A stretch of 64,000 nucleotides of DNA from Cokeromyces recurvatus (lineage: Eukaryota; Mucoromycota; Mucoromycetes; Mucorales; Mucoraceae), in assembly GCF_025118155.1 (NCBI RefSeq), contig NW_026251408.1:186001-250000 (forward strand), read 5' to 3'. Below, piece by piece: positions 12,818 through 25,517 of this stretch (its first letter is position 1; each line of letters begins with the position of its first letter). The notes beneath the pieces are model-generated. The model saw only the letters and a program-made list of their open reading frames with translations, was not told the DNA's origin and made no database searches. Position numbers and translations under genes: made by a program.

Positions 12818-13685
12818 CTTTTTTTTTTCCAGTCAGTCAGTGAAGAAGAAGAAGAAGAAGAGAAAGAAAAATGTGCTGTCGGTATCAAGATTATTTACCC
12901 TTTTTATATCAATAATGTGCTTATTGCTTACTACTCATACTAACAACATAATATTGATAATTTACCTTATTTAGTAGTCAGTTTCACTAAATTATAAAGA
13001 TCCAACTCATTTTATGTTTCTTCCAATGAGCTTGCACACCACACCATTTTATTTTATGTATTGGGATTTCCTATTTTGGTACACTTTTTTTTTGGCTAAA
13101 ATAATGTTGCAGTAAAAGCAACGCCCAAGAGTGAGTGTGTGTGTGTGTGTGTGTGGGAGAGAAAGAATAAATTTTAAGGAAGCAACTTTGTAATTCATAG
13201 TTCTGTGTGCACAAACTTGGCCCTTGAGTGGGAAAAAAAAAAGAAATTATAAATCCGTAGTTTCAATGATGAAATATAGCAATAATGATAATAAAACAAG
13301 TATCCTACAAAGATAAAGCCTATTATACATGGATGGAGAATTGAGCCAAATATAGCATCATGGCCTTGTGAATCTTTCGAATTTTCTGCAATGTATTTAA
13401 TATAGAAATTAGCTCCTATTAAGATATTCAAGCTGGATCTGGATTAAAACTGGTTTCAAGCATAGAATCAAAGCAAAAAGAAAAAAAAACTTGTTAAATT
13501 CTTTACTGCTCATATCAATAGCAGCAAATTTGGTTCATTCATATAAGGGCTTTATTTGGAAAAAAGAAAAACCAAATCAATTATCAAAAGAAACCCACTT
13601 TAATATTAATAATAGAGTTTTAGTTTGAATTTGATTATACTTTACCGAGATATTTAAAAAGAATTACAGTCATTTACCATTATCC

Positions 13686-13718
<33 letters not shown>

Positions 13719-13731
13719 ACCGCTTTTATTT
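12818..13731. other. Intergenic between chitosanase and ITFG2-like gene
   Basis: About 0.9 kb, holding a (GAA)n tract at 12,843-12,862 and a (GT)n microsatellite at about 13,132-13,155. A long A run (13,690-13,717) lies just past the end of the ITFG2-like gene. A 78-codon minus-strand frame (13,195-13,431) has no recognisable motif and runs through low-complexity Phe codons. I do not call it a gene. Confidence 0.5.
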
Positions 13732-16305
13732 TTAAGCTAACAGTAGCTCGCTTGTTGTTGTTGTGTTGGTAGAATGTTTATCATCATCATCATCTTCGTC
13801 ATCATAATCCTTATTAAATATGGAAGAATCAATTAATGAATCCTCAATCCATGATTCTATATGTTGTCTATCATTTTCGCTTCTTTCATAATGGCTGACT
13901 GTTTCTTCTTCTTCTTCGTCAGAACTAATAGGGATAGTATGATCTACTATTAAACTATTATTTGTATCATCTTCATCTACTATTGAAGGTGGCTCAATTG
14001 TAATATTCAAGTCAGAAAGTCGTCTTCCTGTATCTCCTCCTGGTCTTGATCCTCTATTTAAAAGTCGATTCTGTTCAAACTGTCGTACCTCCTTTTCCAT
14101 TCTATCCTTCATATCATGGAATTCATATAGACATTCATGTATAAAATCAGCAAGGTTTAATGGATCTGAATCTTGCTGTGATTCACCACTTGTTAGAATT
14201 GAATGATCCACAATACCTTGCCATCCGTCCCCCAAGTCAATCTTAGCATTTTCTTCTTCTTCTTCTTCTTCTTCATCGTTACATTCATTCTCTTTTTGTT
14301 GTTGCTGCTGTTGCTGTGATAACAAAGCCTCAATACCACCTTCAATACCCATAATACGATCTAATCCTTCCTCAATATCATCGTCTATCATATCAATAAA
14401 GCCCATCACTGGGCCAGGTTGAATACGTACATCATAATACACATATATTTGATCCTCAAAGTCAACATAAAATAAACAAGGTACATTTGTTTTGTTATCT
14501 ACTGCATAAAGGCCCGCTGTAAAAGCACAGACTCTTCCTTCAAAAGCAAACTTGACAAGTTGATATTTGATTTTATTATTCGCTGTTGTTTTACTCCAAT
14601 CTATTAGATAAGTAACGCCATTCCATGCACAGGCAACAAAAAGATTACAACCTGGTTCCTTTTCTTCGTCTTCATCTTCTTCTGCTGCACTCCAGGGTAT
14701 ACTTTCGTTATCATCATCAGAAGAAGAAAAAGAAGAGGAAGCAGAAGAGGAAGCAGAAGATTGTGATTGACGAGGTGATGATGATGATGATGATAATGAT
14801 GTTTGCTGTTTGGTAGGAGGACGATGGTGATGGTAGGAGGGTGTGGTAGAGATGTCTAAGGTTGCTAAACTAAATAATTTATGCGTCACAAATAAATCTC
14901 GTTCAGATATTGTCTTTGTCTTTAAATCATATATTGAAAATTTGCCATCCATACTCAACATTCCTACAACTTCAGAATTTGTTGAGGGTCGTTTGCCAAT
15001 TACAATTTCTGTAGCTACAGCTCTATTTTCATCAACTTTAGCATTTTCTACTATACTAGTATTGTTATTCTCATTTGTAAATGCGGGCCAGTTCTTGACT
15101 ACGTAGTTAGTACGATGCATAAAGGTTGTTGTGTCCTCATTGATACCTATAGAAGGATCTTCAACTAAGACTGAAGACTTTTGTTGTTCCAAAGAAGAGT
15201 GCTCATTATGATTTGATACCATGGTATTTGGAAAATGATTCGTTGCAGTATTTTGTGGAGTAAAATCTCGATTATACCTTTTACCATCTTGATCTATAAT
15301 TGTAAATGTATTTCCAGGCTGAGCAACAAGTAACAAAGGTTGATCAGGTCTATCTGGGTGTGAGGTCATGGATAAGCAACTAATCTGTCCATCAAAGACC
15401 CACATATTCTTGTCAAGCAACTTTAACCTTGTTGTTATATTAGCCTCTTCTGTTGCTTTCTTTTGTTGATGATTTAAAAGAGGTGAATGTTGTTTTGATA
15501 GACTTGCTAAATTAATAGAGGATGCTGAAGGTGATACTGCAGAAGAAGAGCTGTTACTAGTAAAAGGGGTTTGGATTCCCTTGTAAAAATGTAAAAAGCC
15601 ATGATCAGTAGGCACGAGTTGAAAAGCATGTAGAATGCGATCTGTACGAGCCAAAATGAGCTCATTAAGATTATCATTATCAATATCTGCAATCAAAATC
15701 TTATTCACGTTAACAGGCACCTTCAAAGTTAAGTTGGGCTGTCCTAAATCATGAATACGTTGAGAGGTTTGATGATGAGACTTGGCATTATGTTGTTGTT
15801 GTTGAAATAGAGGATCGTTGGTGTTTCCTGACATCATGTGACGGAAAGCTTGGATGCTTGATGTATCAGAAGATCGTCTTCCTCCTTTCAAGTAGTCATC
15901 AATGGAAATGTGATGCTTATGTTTACTGTCATTTTGAGTATTCATTTTGGACAATTTTGGTGAAATATCAAAAATATGGGCATGTCCCTCTGCATTAATG
16001 ACAACGACTGAATTCTAGTAAATTTTATGAATACATGTGTATATGTATATGACATTTATAATAGCATACTTTGCCAGTATTTCGTACATCGCCAATTGCA
16101 ATGCAGGTTATCTATAAATCATTAGATGAATAAGTAATACATTTTCTTTTTTTTTTTTTAAAAAAAAAAAAATGACTTACGGTTCCTAAACCACGACAAA
16201 CATATAAGGGATATCCATCATCACAATGACCTTTAAATATAGCTAAATCACCATTAAGATTACCAATTACAAATTCATTTTCCTAAATCTAATTATTATC
16301 GCTAG

Positions 16306-16338
<33 letters not shown>

Positions 16339-16462
16339 AGGGGGAAGAGCTTCTTTATTTATTTACATTATCGTTGTCAACATCACCAAGAACAAGCGCA
16401 TGTGGATTCATATTTCCAGAAAAAGACCATTTTAGTCTTTTTACAAGAGAAATAGTTCTCAT
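13732..16462 (-). CDS. ITFG2-like beta-propeller protein (KICSTOR subunit homologue)
   Basis: In animals ITFG2 is part of KICSTOR, which tethers GATOR1 to lysosomes and restrains mTORC1 when nutrients are low. Four exons join in frame: about 16371-16462, 16181-16278, 16070-16110 and 13732-16015. The start MRTISLVKRLKWSFSGNMNP leads into FG-GAP-like propeller blades: ALVLGDVDNDNENEFVIGN, then CIAIGDVRNTGKNSVVVINA and KILIADIDNDNLNELILAR. Repeated GD-D-N-D, NELI and VVGM-type strands match the ITFG2 order, including the HIFDISP stretch. It is about 820 residues, longer than the roughly 450 of animal ITFG2 because of Ser/Gln/Glu-rich inserts and an acidic tail. A later ATG (15954) would lose the first blades, so the long start is preferred. 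MsrA lies 126 bases upstream on the same strand. Confidence 0.8.
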
Positions 16463-16588
16463 AATATAAAATCAATACGAAAAGAGAGAGAAACAAAAAA
16501 AAATACACATGCATCTTTTTTTTTTTTTTTTTATTTTTATTTTTATTTTTTTTTTTTATTATTATTATGTCAAATAAAGATAGTCTTA

Positions 16589-17469
16589 TTACCAACGCAA
16601 GTAATGAGTAGGACACTAATATAAAAAAGAGCTGTAAATATGTGTTTGTAAATAAATAAAGCTCATCTTATTTCGTACCTCATAACCATTAGGATTATTT
16701 ATTAAATATTTCTATACATGTATAATTTACTAATCAAGTCTATTTTTAAAGCTATCATTTCTTTATTACCTGATGATATGTCTCTGCATCATAAAATACG
16801 CCTGCAGGTACAATTTGCGTAACAATTTTTTTCCCTTTATAGTGCTTTTCTTGAACTTCAGCTGTCACTTTTTCTGCAGTCATTTTTTGTTCAGGTGAAT
16901 GATAAAAGATAGCTGATCTATATTGAGTGCCTATATCTGGTCCTTGAGCATTGACCGTAGTAGGATCTTTTCTGCATATATCAGTATACATGTAATATAC
17001 ACATCTATGTTTGTGTACTATATCATACCATGCATTTTATAAAAGAATTCAACAAGGGTTTCATAGGATACCTTAGTTGGGTCAAAATTGATTTCTAATG
17101 CTTCAGCATGATTTGTATTTCCTGAGCAAACCTATATAAAGAATAGATGTATATATATGTTAATATTATACAAAACATGTATATATATATGCATGTACCA
17201 TTCGATAATCAGGGTTAGCTGTACTTCCTCCAATATATCCTACTTTTGTCTTTATATCATACTGTTTGAAATATTTAAGATAAATATGTTCAACCCCCCT
17301 ATAATAAAATAGGATTATAAAATTTATTATATTTAAGCTGGATAGATGTATTGTATATCTACCAAAAGCAACCAGCAGCAAATGTAGCTTTTTCTGTATT
17401 TGTCATTATTGCTGTATTATAAAATCGAGTTAAATGTCCTTTAATATTTGATAGTCGAGAAAAAGACAT
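16589..17469 (-). CDS. MSRA: Peptide methionine sulfoxide reductase A
   Basis: Reduces methionine-S-sulfoxide in proteins and free methionine, using thioredoxin; part of oxidative damage repair. Exons assembled from the minus strand begin MSFSRLSNIKGHL. The catalytic block is split by an intron but rejoins as AAGCFWGVEHIYL, with the nucleophilic Cys in GCFWG. Later blocks are VGYIGGSTANPDYRMV, CSGNTNHAEALEINFDP, GPDIGTQYRSAIFY, DAETYHQKYLINNPNGYE and the terminal CPTHYLRW. The first 20 or so residues are basic and Ser/Thr-bearing, so one form could be mitochondrial, with a second start at MTNTEK giving a cytosolic form; that is inference. The gene lies 126 bases from the ITFG2-like gene, head to tail. 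Confidence 0.92.
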
Positions 17470-17494
17470 ATAATAGGAAAAAAAATACAAAAAA

Positions 17495-17525
<31 letters not shown>

Positions 17526-18790
17526 AATTAACTTATTACGTTATTTTTTTAAAAAAAAAGAAAAAAATAACCAATGAACACATAGCGATTTTATTATGGT
17601 ATTTCATTGCTTTAGCCAATTTCAAGGTAATAAGAATAATAAGAATTTCATAGGAGTAAAGTAAGAAAAAAAGGAGAAGAAATTAAGAAATTAAAAACAG
17701 TATGTGTATACTAGGCGAGGACAAATAATACATTAATTTAACACTAAGATTAACGGGAGGAAGTATTTGATGCAAAATAGTATAGATCGTTGGGGTCAAC
17801 AAACTAACCAATGAGAGACTAGATATAAAAAGCTTGTTTTTTTTTTCTTTCAGAGGAAGTTGGTTGAAAGCGGATCAGCAACGATGAATGACAAATAGAA
17901 ACCTTCGATGAAGTCTTAAACGGGAAAAAAAGTTATCAAATGGCTAATAAAGACATGACTGAGAAATACCACAAAGAAGCCAACTAAGATGCCAAGAAAG
18001 GACACAACCATGCTTATAATGAGGTTCTGTTCCAAAAAAAAAAAAAAAAAAAAAAGTGTAAGGACGACTATTTGAAATCATACCCGTTATTCTGACCAAA
18101 ATATGATTGGATGTAATGAATTTAGTATTACTTTATATCACTCTATTTTAATATCTATAAAGTATTGTTTCCAGTCTAATGTCTAGTAATGCTTTCTAAA
18201 ACATACATGAATACTAAAGATGCAGTAAAACGAAAAAGGAAAGACAGTTATACTATATTTTATCTTACTAAATAGAATAATGTTATGAATAGTCATTTCT
18301 ATACAAAGCCAAAGTATCCTCTGTCTCTTGATATTATAGTTTTCTAATCTTTAATAGGATAGAGTCGATTTCACAAAATACACGTAAAAAGATGTTCTAT
18401 CAATAGTATTCACAAATAATAAATAATCTTCTTTTACTTCATGTACCTAAAAGAAATAGAGCTTCTATTTTGTTCATATAAAAGTTATTTGGCGTGCCTG
18501 TGTACATTAATGCATTTTCGGACTCAGGTTTGAAGGTCTTTTTTTTTCTTTCTTCTTCTTCTTCTTCCCATACAAATTAGTAATATAATTATATAGTATT
18601 TATAAGAATAACCTATACTTATCATCTTTAAAAGAAGCATCTTATTTATCTTAAGCAATTGACATATGCATACATCTATTTTTAATAATTATGAAAATTT
18701 TATCCACCAATCAATCTTAGCCAAGCAGTTAAAAAAAATGGACAGCAGCTTATATTCTTCTATTTTCCTTAGTTTAATATTTAAAAAAAA
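17470..18790. other. Intergenic, AT-rich
   Basis: About 1.3 kb between divergent MsrA and Derlin genes, so both promoters should lie here. It includes an (AAAT)n tract at 17,494-17,525 next to MsrA, an A run at 18,035-18,055 and a (CTT)n tract near 18,550-18,567. A short plus-strand stretch at 17,880-18,030 looks like a broken reading frame with two stops, but I cannot name it. Confidence 0.5.
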
Positions 18791-19399
18791 ATGCCATCTC
18801 CACTGGAAATGTGGTTTACCGATATTCCACCCATAACACGTATATATGTTTCTGCAGCTTGTTGTACTAGTATAGCTGTGGTAAGAATCGATATTCCTTT
18901 ATATATAAATATATGCATATTCAATTCCTAAATTGAATTAAAAAAAAAAACGATAATATAGCAATTAGGCTTCATCCATCCTTTACAATTATGGTTAAAT
19001 TATGAAAGCATTACAAATGACTTTCAAGTAAGAATATATTAGCAGAATAAATAACGAGTAAATATGTATTAATTACTTATACTTTTCTTTTATATATATA
19101 GTGGTGGAGATTAATAACTAATTTTTTCTACTTTGGACCTTTATCAGTCGATTTCTGTTTTCATATATTTTTCCTGTAAGAAAGCAAAACGAGATAGAAA
19201 TGATATTGTATAATACTCATAAATAAAATTCTAGGGCGAGATATAGCAGGATGATGGAAGAAGGATTCTATAGAAATAAGCCAGCAGACTATGTATGGCT
19301 TATGGTATTTTCAGCAAGTGTGTTACTACTTATATCGGTAAACTAGTAGAATTATACACATCTAACTAGATCCTAATAATTCTGTTTTTTTTTCCTTTT

Positions 19400-19432
<33 letters not shown>

Positions 19433-20090
19433 TTCTTATGCCTTTTGCCTCTTTACCTTTTATGGGATCAGCTCTGTCATTTACAATGGTTTATATTTGG
19501 GCAAGAAGAAATCAATATGTTCGATTAAACTTTTTAGGCCTAGTCGTCTTTACTGCGCCTTATTTACCTTGGGTTCTTTTGTTGTTTTCATTATGTTTAG
19601 GAGGTCAAATCCCTACAGGTGATATCTTGGGAGTTTTGGTTGGACATATTTACTACTTTTTTGAAGATGTCTGGCCACGTGATCCAATGAGTCAAGGCAA
19701 GAAATGGTTAGCGACACCTAGAGCCATGTAAGTTCATATATAAGAAAGTAGAAAGATTTGTATATATTCACATAGCACTTTATTAGTCGTTGGTTAGTTG
19801 AAGGAAATCGACCCCGAGATGATACTATAGATATTAATACAGGAGAGGAAGAAGAAGAAGCAGAAGAAAATGCAACATTGAATGATGATAATAACACAAT
19901 AGAGGAAAGAGGTTTAACGAATGAAGCAACAAATCATCCTAATTCCTTATTAGAAGATGAAAATACAACAAGTCATAAGGATGACCCATCATCGCCTTTA
20001 TTGTCAACACAGTTAGAATCTACTAATAACACATCATTACCATCCTCTGTAACTACTACGACTTCTTCTTCCTCTTCTTCAAATCATTAA
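18791..20090 (+). CDS. Derlin (ER-associated degradation channel component)
   Basis: Rhomboid-like pseudoprotease of the ER membrane, part of the Hrd1 retrotranslocation complex that moves misfolded proteins to the cytosol. The start is MPSPLEMWFTDIPPITR, close to the canonical Derlin N-terminus. Exons assemble VQLGFIHPLQLWLNYE, WWRLITNFFYFGPLSVDFCF (with the family's WR motif), RYSRMMEEGFYR, PFMGSALSFTMVYIWARRNQ and GVLVGHIYYFFEDVWPR (GxxxG-type and conserved H-Y-Y). No catalytic Ser-His dyad is expected or seen. Six hydrophobic segments are visible. The C-terminal tail (about 90 residues) is acidic then Ser/Thr-rich, without an obvious p97-binding SHP box. The intron before exon 19432 ends in 30 A residues directly before its AG. 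Confidence 0.93.
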
Positions 20091-20724
20091 TATCAGGAAT
20101 ATAATACCATAAATCAAACTATGTAAAATAAAGAGATAAGATCAAAGACATAATCAAAATGATTTTAAAAATAGCAAAAAGACCTTTACGAATGAAAAAA
20201 GAAAGACAGTGTTGTACATTGTATACATGTAACAGTAATCTAGTGAAAGCCAGTGGCCTAAATAGAATTACGATAACATGCTTCATCTTTCTCTCAAATA
20301 TAACTGATTAGATGGAAAGTAAATACAGTGTCTAGACTTCTAACATCGAGTGTTCCCCTTTAAAAAAAACAACAAAAAAACTAATGCTTGTACAAAATAT
20401 AAATTGACAATTATCCTTTTCTTTGTTCTACTTGAGTTTATTTCATGTTTCTGTACAACTTTTACACAAAAAGGCTGTTCTCCTTGACTAATTTAACCAA
20501 TAAACATTTTTTTTCTCATCATTTTACTACTCCTTCTTCTAATTTTTTATTGTTTTTTATTGTTTTTCTTTTTCTTTTTCTTCTTCTTCTTCTTCTTTAC
20601 TGTATATACGCACTCTCTTTCGTGTCTAATAAACAATTCAAACTACTCACTCACTACTGCAAAAAAGCTCCTCCACCCCCTCTTCTCCCTCCCTTTTTTT
20701 ATATACATATATATTTAATTACAG
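20091..20724. other. Derlin-to-globin spacer
   Basis: About 630 bases. The right half is strongly pyrimidine-rich (TTC/CTT repeats at about 20,567-20,597, then CTCC clusters near 20,670-20,698), typical of a fungal promoter pyrimidine tract ahead of the globin start. An ATG-led frame in this tract (20,445 on) codes only Phe/Leu-rich sequence and is not called. Confidence 0.5.
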
Positions 20725-21673
20725 ATGGAATCAGTGCCAACAATGCAGCATAATACAAATGATACAAAGTCAAATACTTTTCTCTTTAATAAGCTATCAC
20801 CTACAACAAATAGCAGTATACGGAAATTCTTTAACAGGTTTCCTAATCATTCAAAACCTGCTAATCATCCTCCCACTGATACTATGAGCACTTTATCATC
20901 AGATAGAGAATCTATGATGGGTTGTCCTGCTCTACTCATGTCATCCGCTACTACTTCTTCTTCTTCATTTGATGATGAAGTTCTTTCACCCACTCAAAGA
21001 CAAATTGATCTTGTTCGTACAAGTTGGGAACGGGTCACGGAACGACGTTATGAGACAGATGACCGAAACGTGTCTGCCACACATGCATTTGGACTTGCCT
21101 TTTATGATGCTCTCTTTAGTATGGATGAAAATTGTCAATCTCTATTTAGTAATATTCTACAACAAGCTAGAGCCCTCACAGGTATGATTTCATATATCGC
21201 CAGAGCTCCTAAAGTGACAAATCATCATTCTTCTTCTTCTTCATCACCATCAACGACTACCACTATACGTGATATCAATGCAATAAACAAAGATCAATCA
21301 TCAGGATATGTTGAAGGAGATCCTGAATGTCTTGCGTTACGGATGAGAGAGTTGGGTGCAAGACATTATTATTATAATGTGAAACCAGAACATTTTGAAT
21401 TAGTAGGTCCTGCCTTTGTAGCTGCCTTAAAATCGAGATTAGCTGATGAATATACAGATGAAATCGGTGAAGCGTGGATCAAGGTTTGTTGTTATTGTAT
21501 ATTACCTATCTGCTGTATTATATATATATATTTATTTATTTATTTATTAATAGGCAAATGCTTATGCAGCTTACAATATGAGGATTGGGTTCGAATTTCA
21601 GCTGGCCTGGGAAGAAGGAACTAATCAAAAGTTAGCATCAAAGAAAAATAAAGCAGCATGTACCATTCAATAA
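20725..21673 (+). CDS. Globin-family protein
   Basis: Likely haem-binding globin (oxygen, NO or redox sensing), role unknown. Two exons: 20725-21483 and about 21555-21673. A disordered N-terminal tail of about 85 residues, Ser/Thr/Asn-rich, precedes the domain. Globin helices begin near SPTQRQIDLVRTSWERV, continue FGLAFYDALFSMDENCQSLF (helices B-D) and QQARALTGMISYIARA (E), then ELGARHYYYNVKPEHFELVG, where the His of GARH is the expected proximal F8 ligand. FVAALKSRL and EAWIKANAYAAYNMRIGF fit helices G and H. An insert of about 45 residues, Ser/Thr-rich, lies between E and F. I could not assign the distal residue. There is no reductase domain, so it is not a flavohaemoglobin. The upstream T/C-rich 20,560-20,610 may be promoter. 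Confidence 0.8.
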
Positions 21674-21890
21674 AATTTACATTTTTTTTTTCTGTCTTGA
21701 TTAAACTTTGGCAAGGGTATTTATAAGGGTGTACTAAGGATAATTGAACTTTGAAAGAGAATATAATGATCTGTCAAAATAAGAGTGATAATAACAAGTT
21801 GTTTGTATAACAAAGTTTTGAAATATTGTTTGTACTAATAATAATACAGATGTGTGTGTTAAATATTATTATTTTGTGACAGCCAGTAAA

Positions 21891-21936
<46 letters not shown>

Positions 21937-22034
21937 AAGTTTCACTTACAAAGTCCTATTTTGATCCTTTTTTTTTTTATTAATATTATTATTATTATTA
22001 TTTTTTTTTTCTTATTATCTAATTTACAAAGGAA
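21674..22034. other. Intergenic with long T run
   Basis: About 360 bases between the globin and bZIP genes. A T run of about 30 (21,900-21,929) followed by A8 and an (ATT)n tract (21,979-22,001) occupy the region just before the bZIP start. Confidence 0.6.
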
Positions 22035-23231
22035 ATGGCACAACAACAATCATTGCAATCAAAAGCCAATCATTTTCATCATTATCGACCTATTGCACCT
22101 TCACTTACACCACCTAAAATTTTACCTCGACCTGAGATATTTGATACCGAAAAAAGAAAATGGGATAGTGCTTTTGATGACTTGGATAATTATAACATTA
22201 AAACAGAACGTAAATAAATTGAATACTACTGATATGAATATTATAATTCACCACAATTTCTCTCTCTCTCTCTTTCTCCCCCTTTTTTTTTAATATATAT
22301 ATATATACCTATAGAAAGACGACATAGTGGAAGCTCACAAGGTTCTAATACTTCATTAGCAACTGAACAACGCTTAAGACGTAAAGAACAAAATCGAGCT
22401 GCACAAAGAGCATTTCGTGAACGTAAAGAACGTTATGTAAAAGAACTTGAAGAGAAAATTAAGGAAATGGAAGCAAAATATACTGCTCAAATTGCTCAAC
22501 TCACAAAGGAAAATGAAGAATTAAGGCAAGCAATGATAAAAATAAAGGAAGAACCATTATTAAAAGAAAACGAAAAACAAGAAAACTTGACAGAGACAAA
22601 ATCATTATCATTATCATCACCATCATCATCATCATCACCACCACCATCACAACCTATTTCTACTCATTCTTCACCTGTTGTTGAGAAAAAGATGACACCC
22701 GTTATATCCAGTTCAGCAGTGGCCTGTATTCGTGATAAAAATGGCGTCTCATTCTGTGAACGATTAAAAAAGGAAGTATGCTCAAATGCTTATGAGCAAC
22801 TCTTGACAGAACCCTTGTTTGATTCTCAAGGATATTTAAATGAAACTGTCGTTAGTCACCCTGTTCCAATTGTTACTACGACACCGAAAAGGGAAGAAGC
22901 AGATGTATTCTCTGAATTGGAAAAGTCTTTGTCAGAGATATTTTCATCATCGAGTGCTACTAATAGGATGCAGGATGATGCTTCCTTAACTGATTCAACA
23001 AAATTAATTTCTTGTGCAGAGATTTGGAATGCAATCGCTGAGCATCCTCAGTTCGATGAATTTGATACGGATATTCTTTGCGATGAGTTAAGAAGGAGAG
23101 CGAAATGTTCAAAGACAGGCCCTGTGTTTGAGGAACATGAGATTCAAGAAGTCATTGATATGATGTTAGAGATAATTAATTTAAACAAAACCAAAGAGAG
23201 TAATAAAAGGAATAGTAGCAGTTCAGCATGA
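22035..23231 (+). CDS. Yap1/Pap1-type bZIP transcription factor
   Basis: AP-1-like regulator, in yeasts activated by oxidative stress through disulfides. Two exons join at 22210/22315 as KTEQRRHSGSSQ. The basic region RRKEQNRAAQRAFRERKERY carries the fungal AP-1 signature NxxAQxxFR, followed directly by a leucine zipper (VKELEEKIKEMEAKYTAQIA). A Ser/Pro-rich linker leads to two Cys-containing blocks: an N-type one around residues 200-215 (SFCERLKKEVCSNAYEQLL) and a C-terminal one (LISCAEIWNAIAEHPQFDEF, ILCDELRRRAKCS). These match the n-CRD and c-CRD layout of Yap1/Pap1, and the final helix would be the masked nuclear export signal. The intron contains CT and TA repeats. Confidence 0.88.
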
Positions 23232-23338
23232 TAGAAGTTCTGTAATTTCTTTCTTTCTTTCTTTTCCCTGTCTTTTTCTTTATATTGCCGTCCTATTATT
23301 ATTTAAACACAACGATAATATCCCGTTTCATTCCTTAC

Positions 23339-23369
<31 letters not shown>

Positions 23370-23608
23370 ATATTTTTATTTTTATTATTATTACTATTAT
23401 TATTATTTTTATTATTTCTTCTTTATATACTAATATGTATACTTTCTTCATTCATAAATAAATAAATAAGGAAAAGAGGAGGAATTTTTATATTATATTT
23501 ATCAATATATTTGTATACATATTTTATGTAAATTTCTCTAATAATATGCATCGTCAAATCCTTCTCTCCCCTCCCTCTTTTTTTTTTTTTTTTTCTTTCT
23601 TTCTTTCT
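23232..23608. other. Convergent intergenic region between bZIP and HMGR
   Basis: About 375 bases between two convergent gene ends. It contains A runs (23,339-23,364), (ATT)n, (AAAT)n and a T/C run next to the HMGR stop. Poly(A) signals for both genes should lie here; no gene is seen. Confidence 0.5.
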
Positions 23609-25452
23609 TCAAGATTTAATACATGGTCCAGTAGTAGTAGTAGTAGTAGTAGTACTACCACGATTATGTACCATGTGTGCTTTAACTAAATGACCAGCTG
23701 CCAAGGCAGCACAAAGAGATAACTCACCCGCCATGACAGAGGCACAAATGATTCTAGCCAATCTTTGAGCGTTTTTACCAGGTTCAGTGGGATGAGGACC
23801 ACGAACACCCAAGAGATCCAACATGGCTTGTTGTGGAGGCAAGATCGTGCCACCACCAATCGTACCCACCTCAATACTTGGCATGCCACATGAGATATGA
23901 AGACCGCCCTCGACGGCCTTCATGAGTGTAATACAATTTGAACTCTCAACATTTTGTGCTGGATCTTGTCCTGTAGCCAAATAAACAGCTGTCAAGATAT
24001 TAGCAGCATGTGCATTAAAGCCACCTACGGAGCCCGCCATGGCGGATCCAATTAAATTTTTAGAGATGTTGAGTTCAACAATCGCGCTCACGGTCGTCTT
24101 TAGCACCTTTTCAACCACATCAGATGGTATCACTGCCTCTGCTACCACTGACTTGCCTCTACCTTCAATCCAATTGATCGCAGCCGGCTTCTTGTCTGTG
24201 CAATAGTTTCCTGAAAGTGAAACGATTTGCATGTCTGGGAAATGCTCACTAAGGACAGAGAGAGCACGTTCACAACCTTTAGAGATCATGTTCATTCCCA
24301 TAGCATCCCCCGTTGTCGTTGAAAAACGAATAAAGACTAATTTACCAGCGATTGCTACCTTTAATTTTCGAAGTCGAGCAAATCGAGAGGTGGAATTGAA
24401 GGCATCCCTCAAAAGTTCAGACCCCTCTTGTTCAATAAATTGTTTACAACTAGCTGCACGAACAATGGATGGGAACTCAACACAGGGTCCGCGCGTCATA
24501 CCATCTGCTGTCAAAATCGTCGTGGCACCACCACCCGCATTAATCGCTTTACAACCACGCGCTGTAGAGGCAATCAAGCAACCCTCTGTTGTCGCCATGG
24601 GTATATGGAAGGATTCACCATCAATCTGTAAGGGTCCAGCGATCCCCACAGGGATGGGCATATAGCCAATCACATTCTCACAACAGGCACCTAATACCTT
24701 ATCGTAATGGTAATTGCGAATAGGTAAAAGACTTGTTTCGAGTGTTTGCGTGCTTGAGGCACGTGAGATAAGAGCACGTCGAATACGAACAGCTCGTTCT
24801 AGATCACCAAGTACCTTTTCTAAAGCATAAGAAGCCATTTTATCCTTTTGAACAAGCATAATGATTTCCTCATCAGAGAGTGTTTCAGGTTTCTTAATAA
24901 GCTCCACACATTCCTCCCATGTACGCATTATATTAGAGTGTCGATGTGAAAGTCTCCTTTCTGTAGTAGTCCGTGTTGATTTATTTATCTTTGATGGAGA
25001 AGGCTCAGGAGATGTTGTAGTTGTAGTTGTTGTTGTTATTGTTGCTGTTGCTGTTGCTGTTGCTGCTGTTACCTTTGTAGGTTGTTTAGCCACCTTAAAA
25101 AGATAAGTATTTAAAAAGAGGGAGACGAACAATGCAAGTGTGATCCATTTAGAGATAACAGGATGTTGAATATAAACAGCATAAGTATCTAATAAATAGT
25201 ATAATGGTTTGCGAATATTATCTAAAAAGGAAGTCATTTGAGGTGAAGAAATGCAACGGAATGGTAAAGGAGGAAACACTTCAATTAACAAAGGTAAATT
25301 ACCAAGTTGAGATGCACGATGTTGATTCAAGACCTTATGAAGCGCATTACTTACACCTGGTTCATGAACACTCACTTGAGGACCACCCGTAGTTGCAAAT
25401 CCTTGGAAGGTGGTACAAACTTTAAACAGTTGCATGGCTACAAAACCAATAA

Positions 25453-25517
<65 letters not shown>

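Noticed and set aside
13195..13431. 78-codon minus-strand frame between chitosanase and the ITFG2-like gene
   Set aside because: No motif, runs through low-complexity Phe codons and has no splice partners.
17880..18030. Possible small stress-protein gene (reads like MANKDMTEKYHKEAN)
   Set aside because: Two stops within 50 codons and no splice sites that would rescue the frame; not enough to name.
24231..24665. 144-codon plus-strand frame opposite HMG-CoA reductase
   Set aside because: It is the antisense of the conserved catalytic domain; codon bias of the real gene keeps it open.
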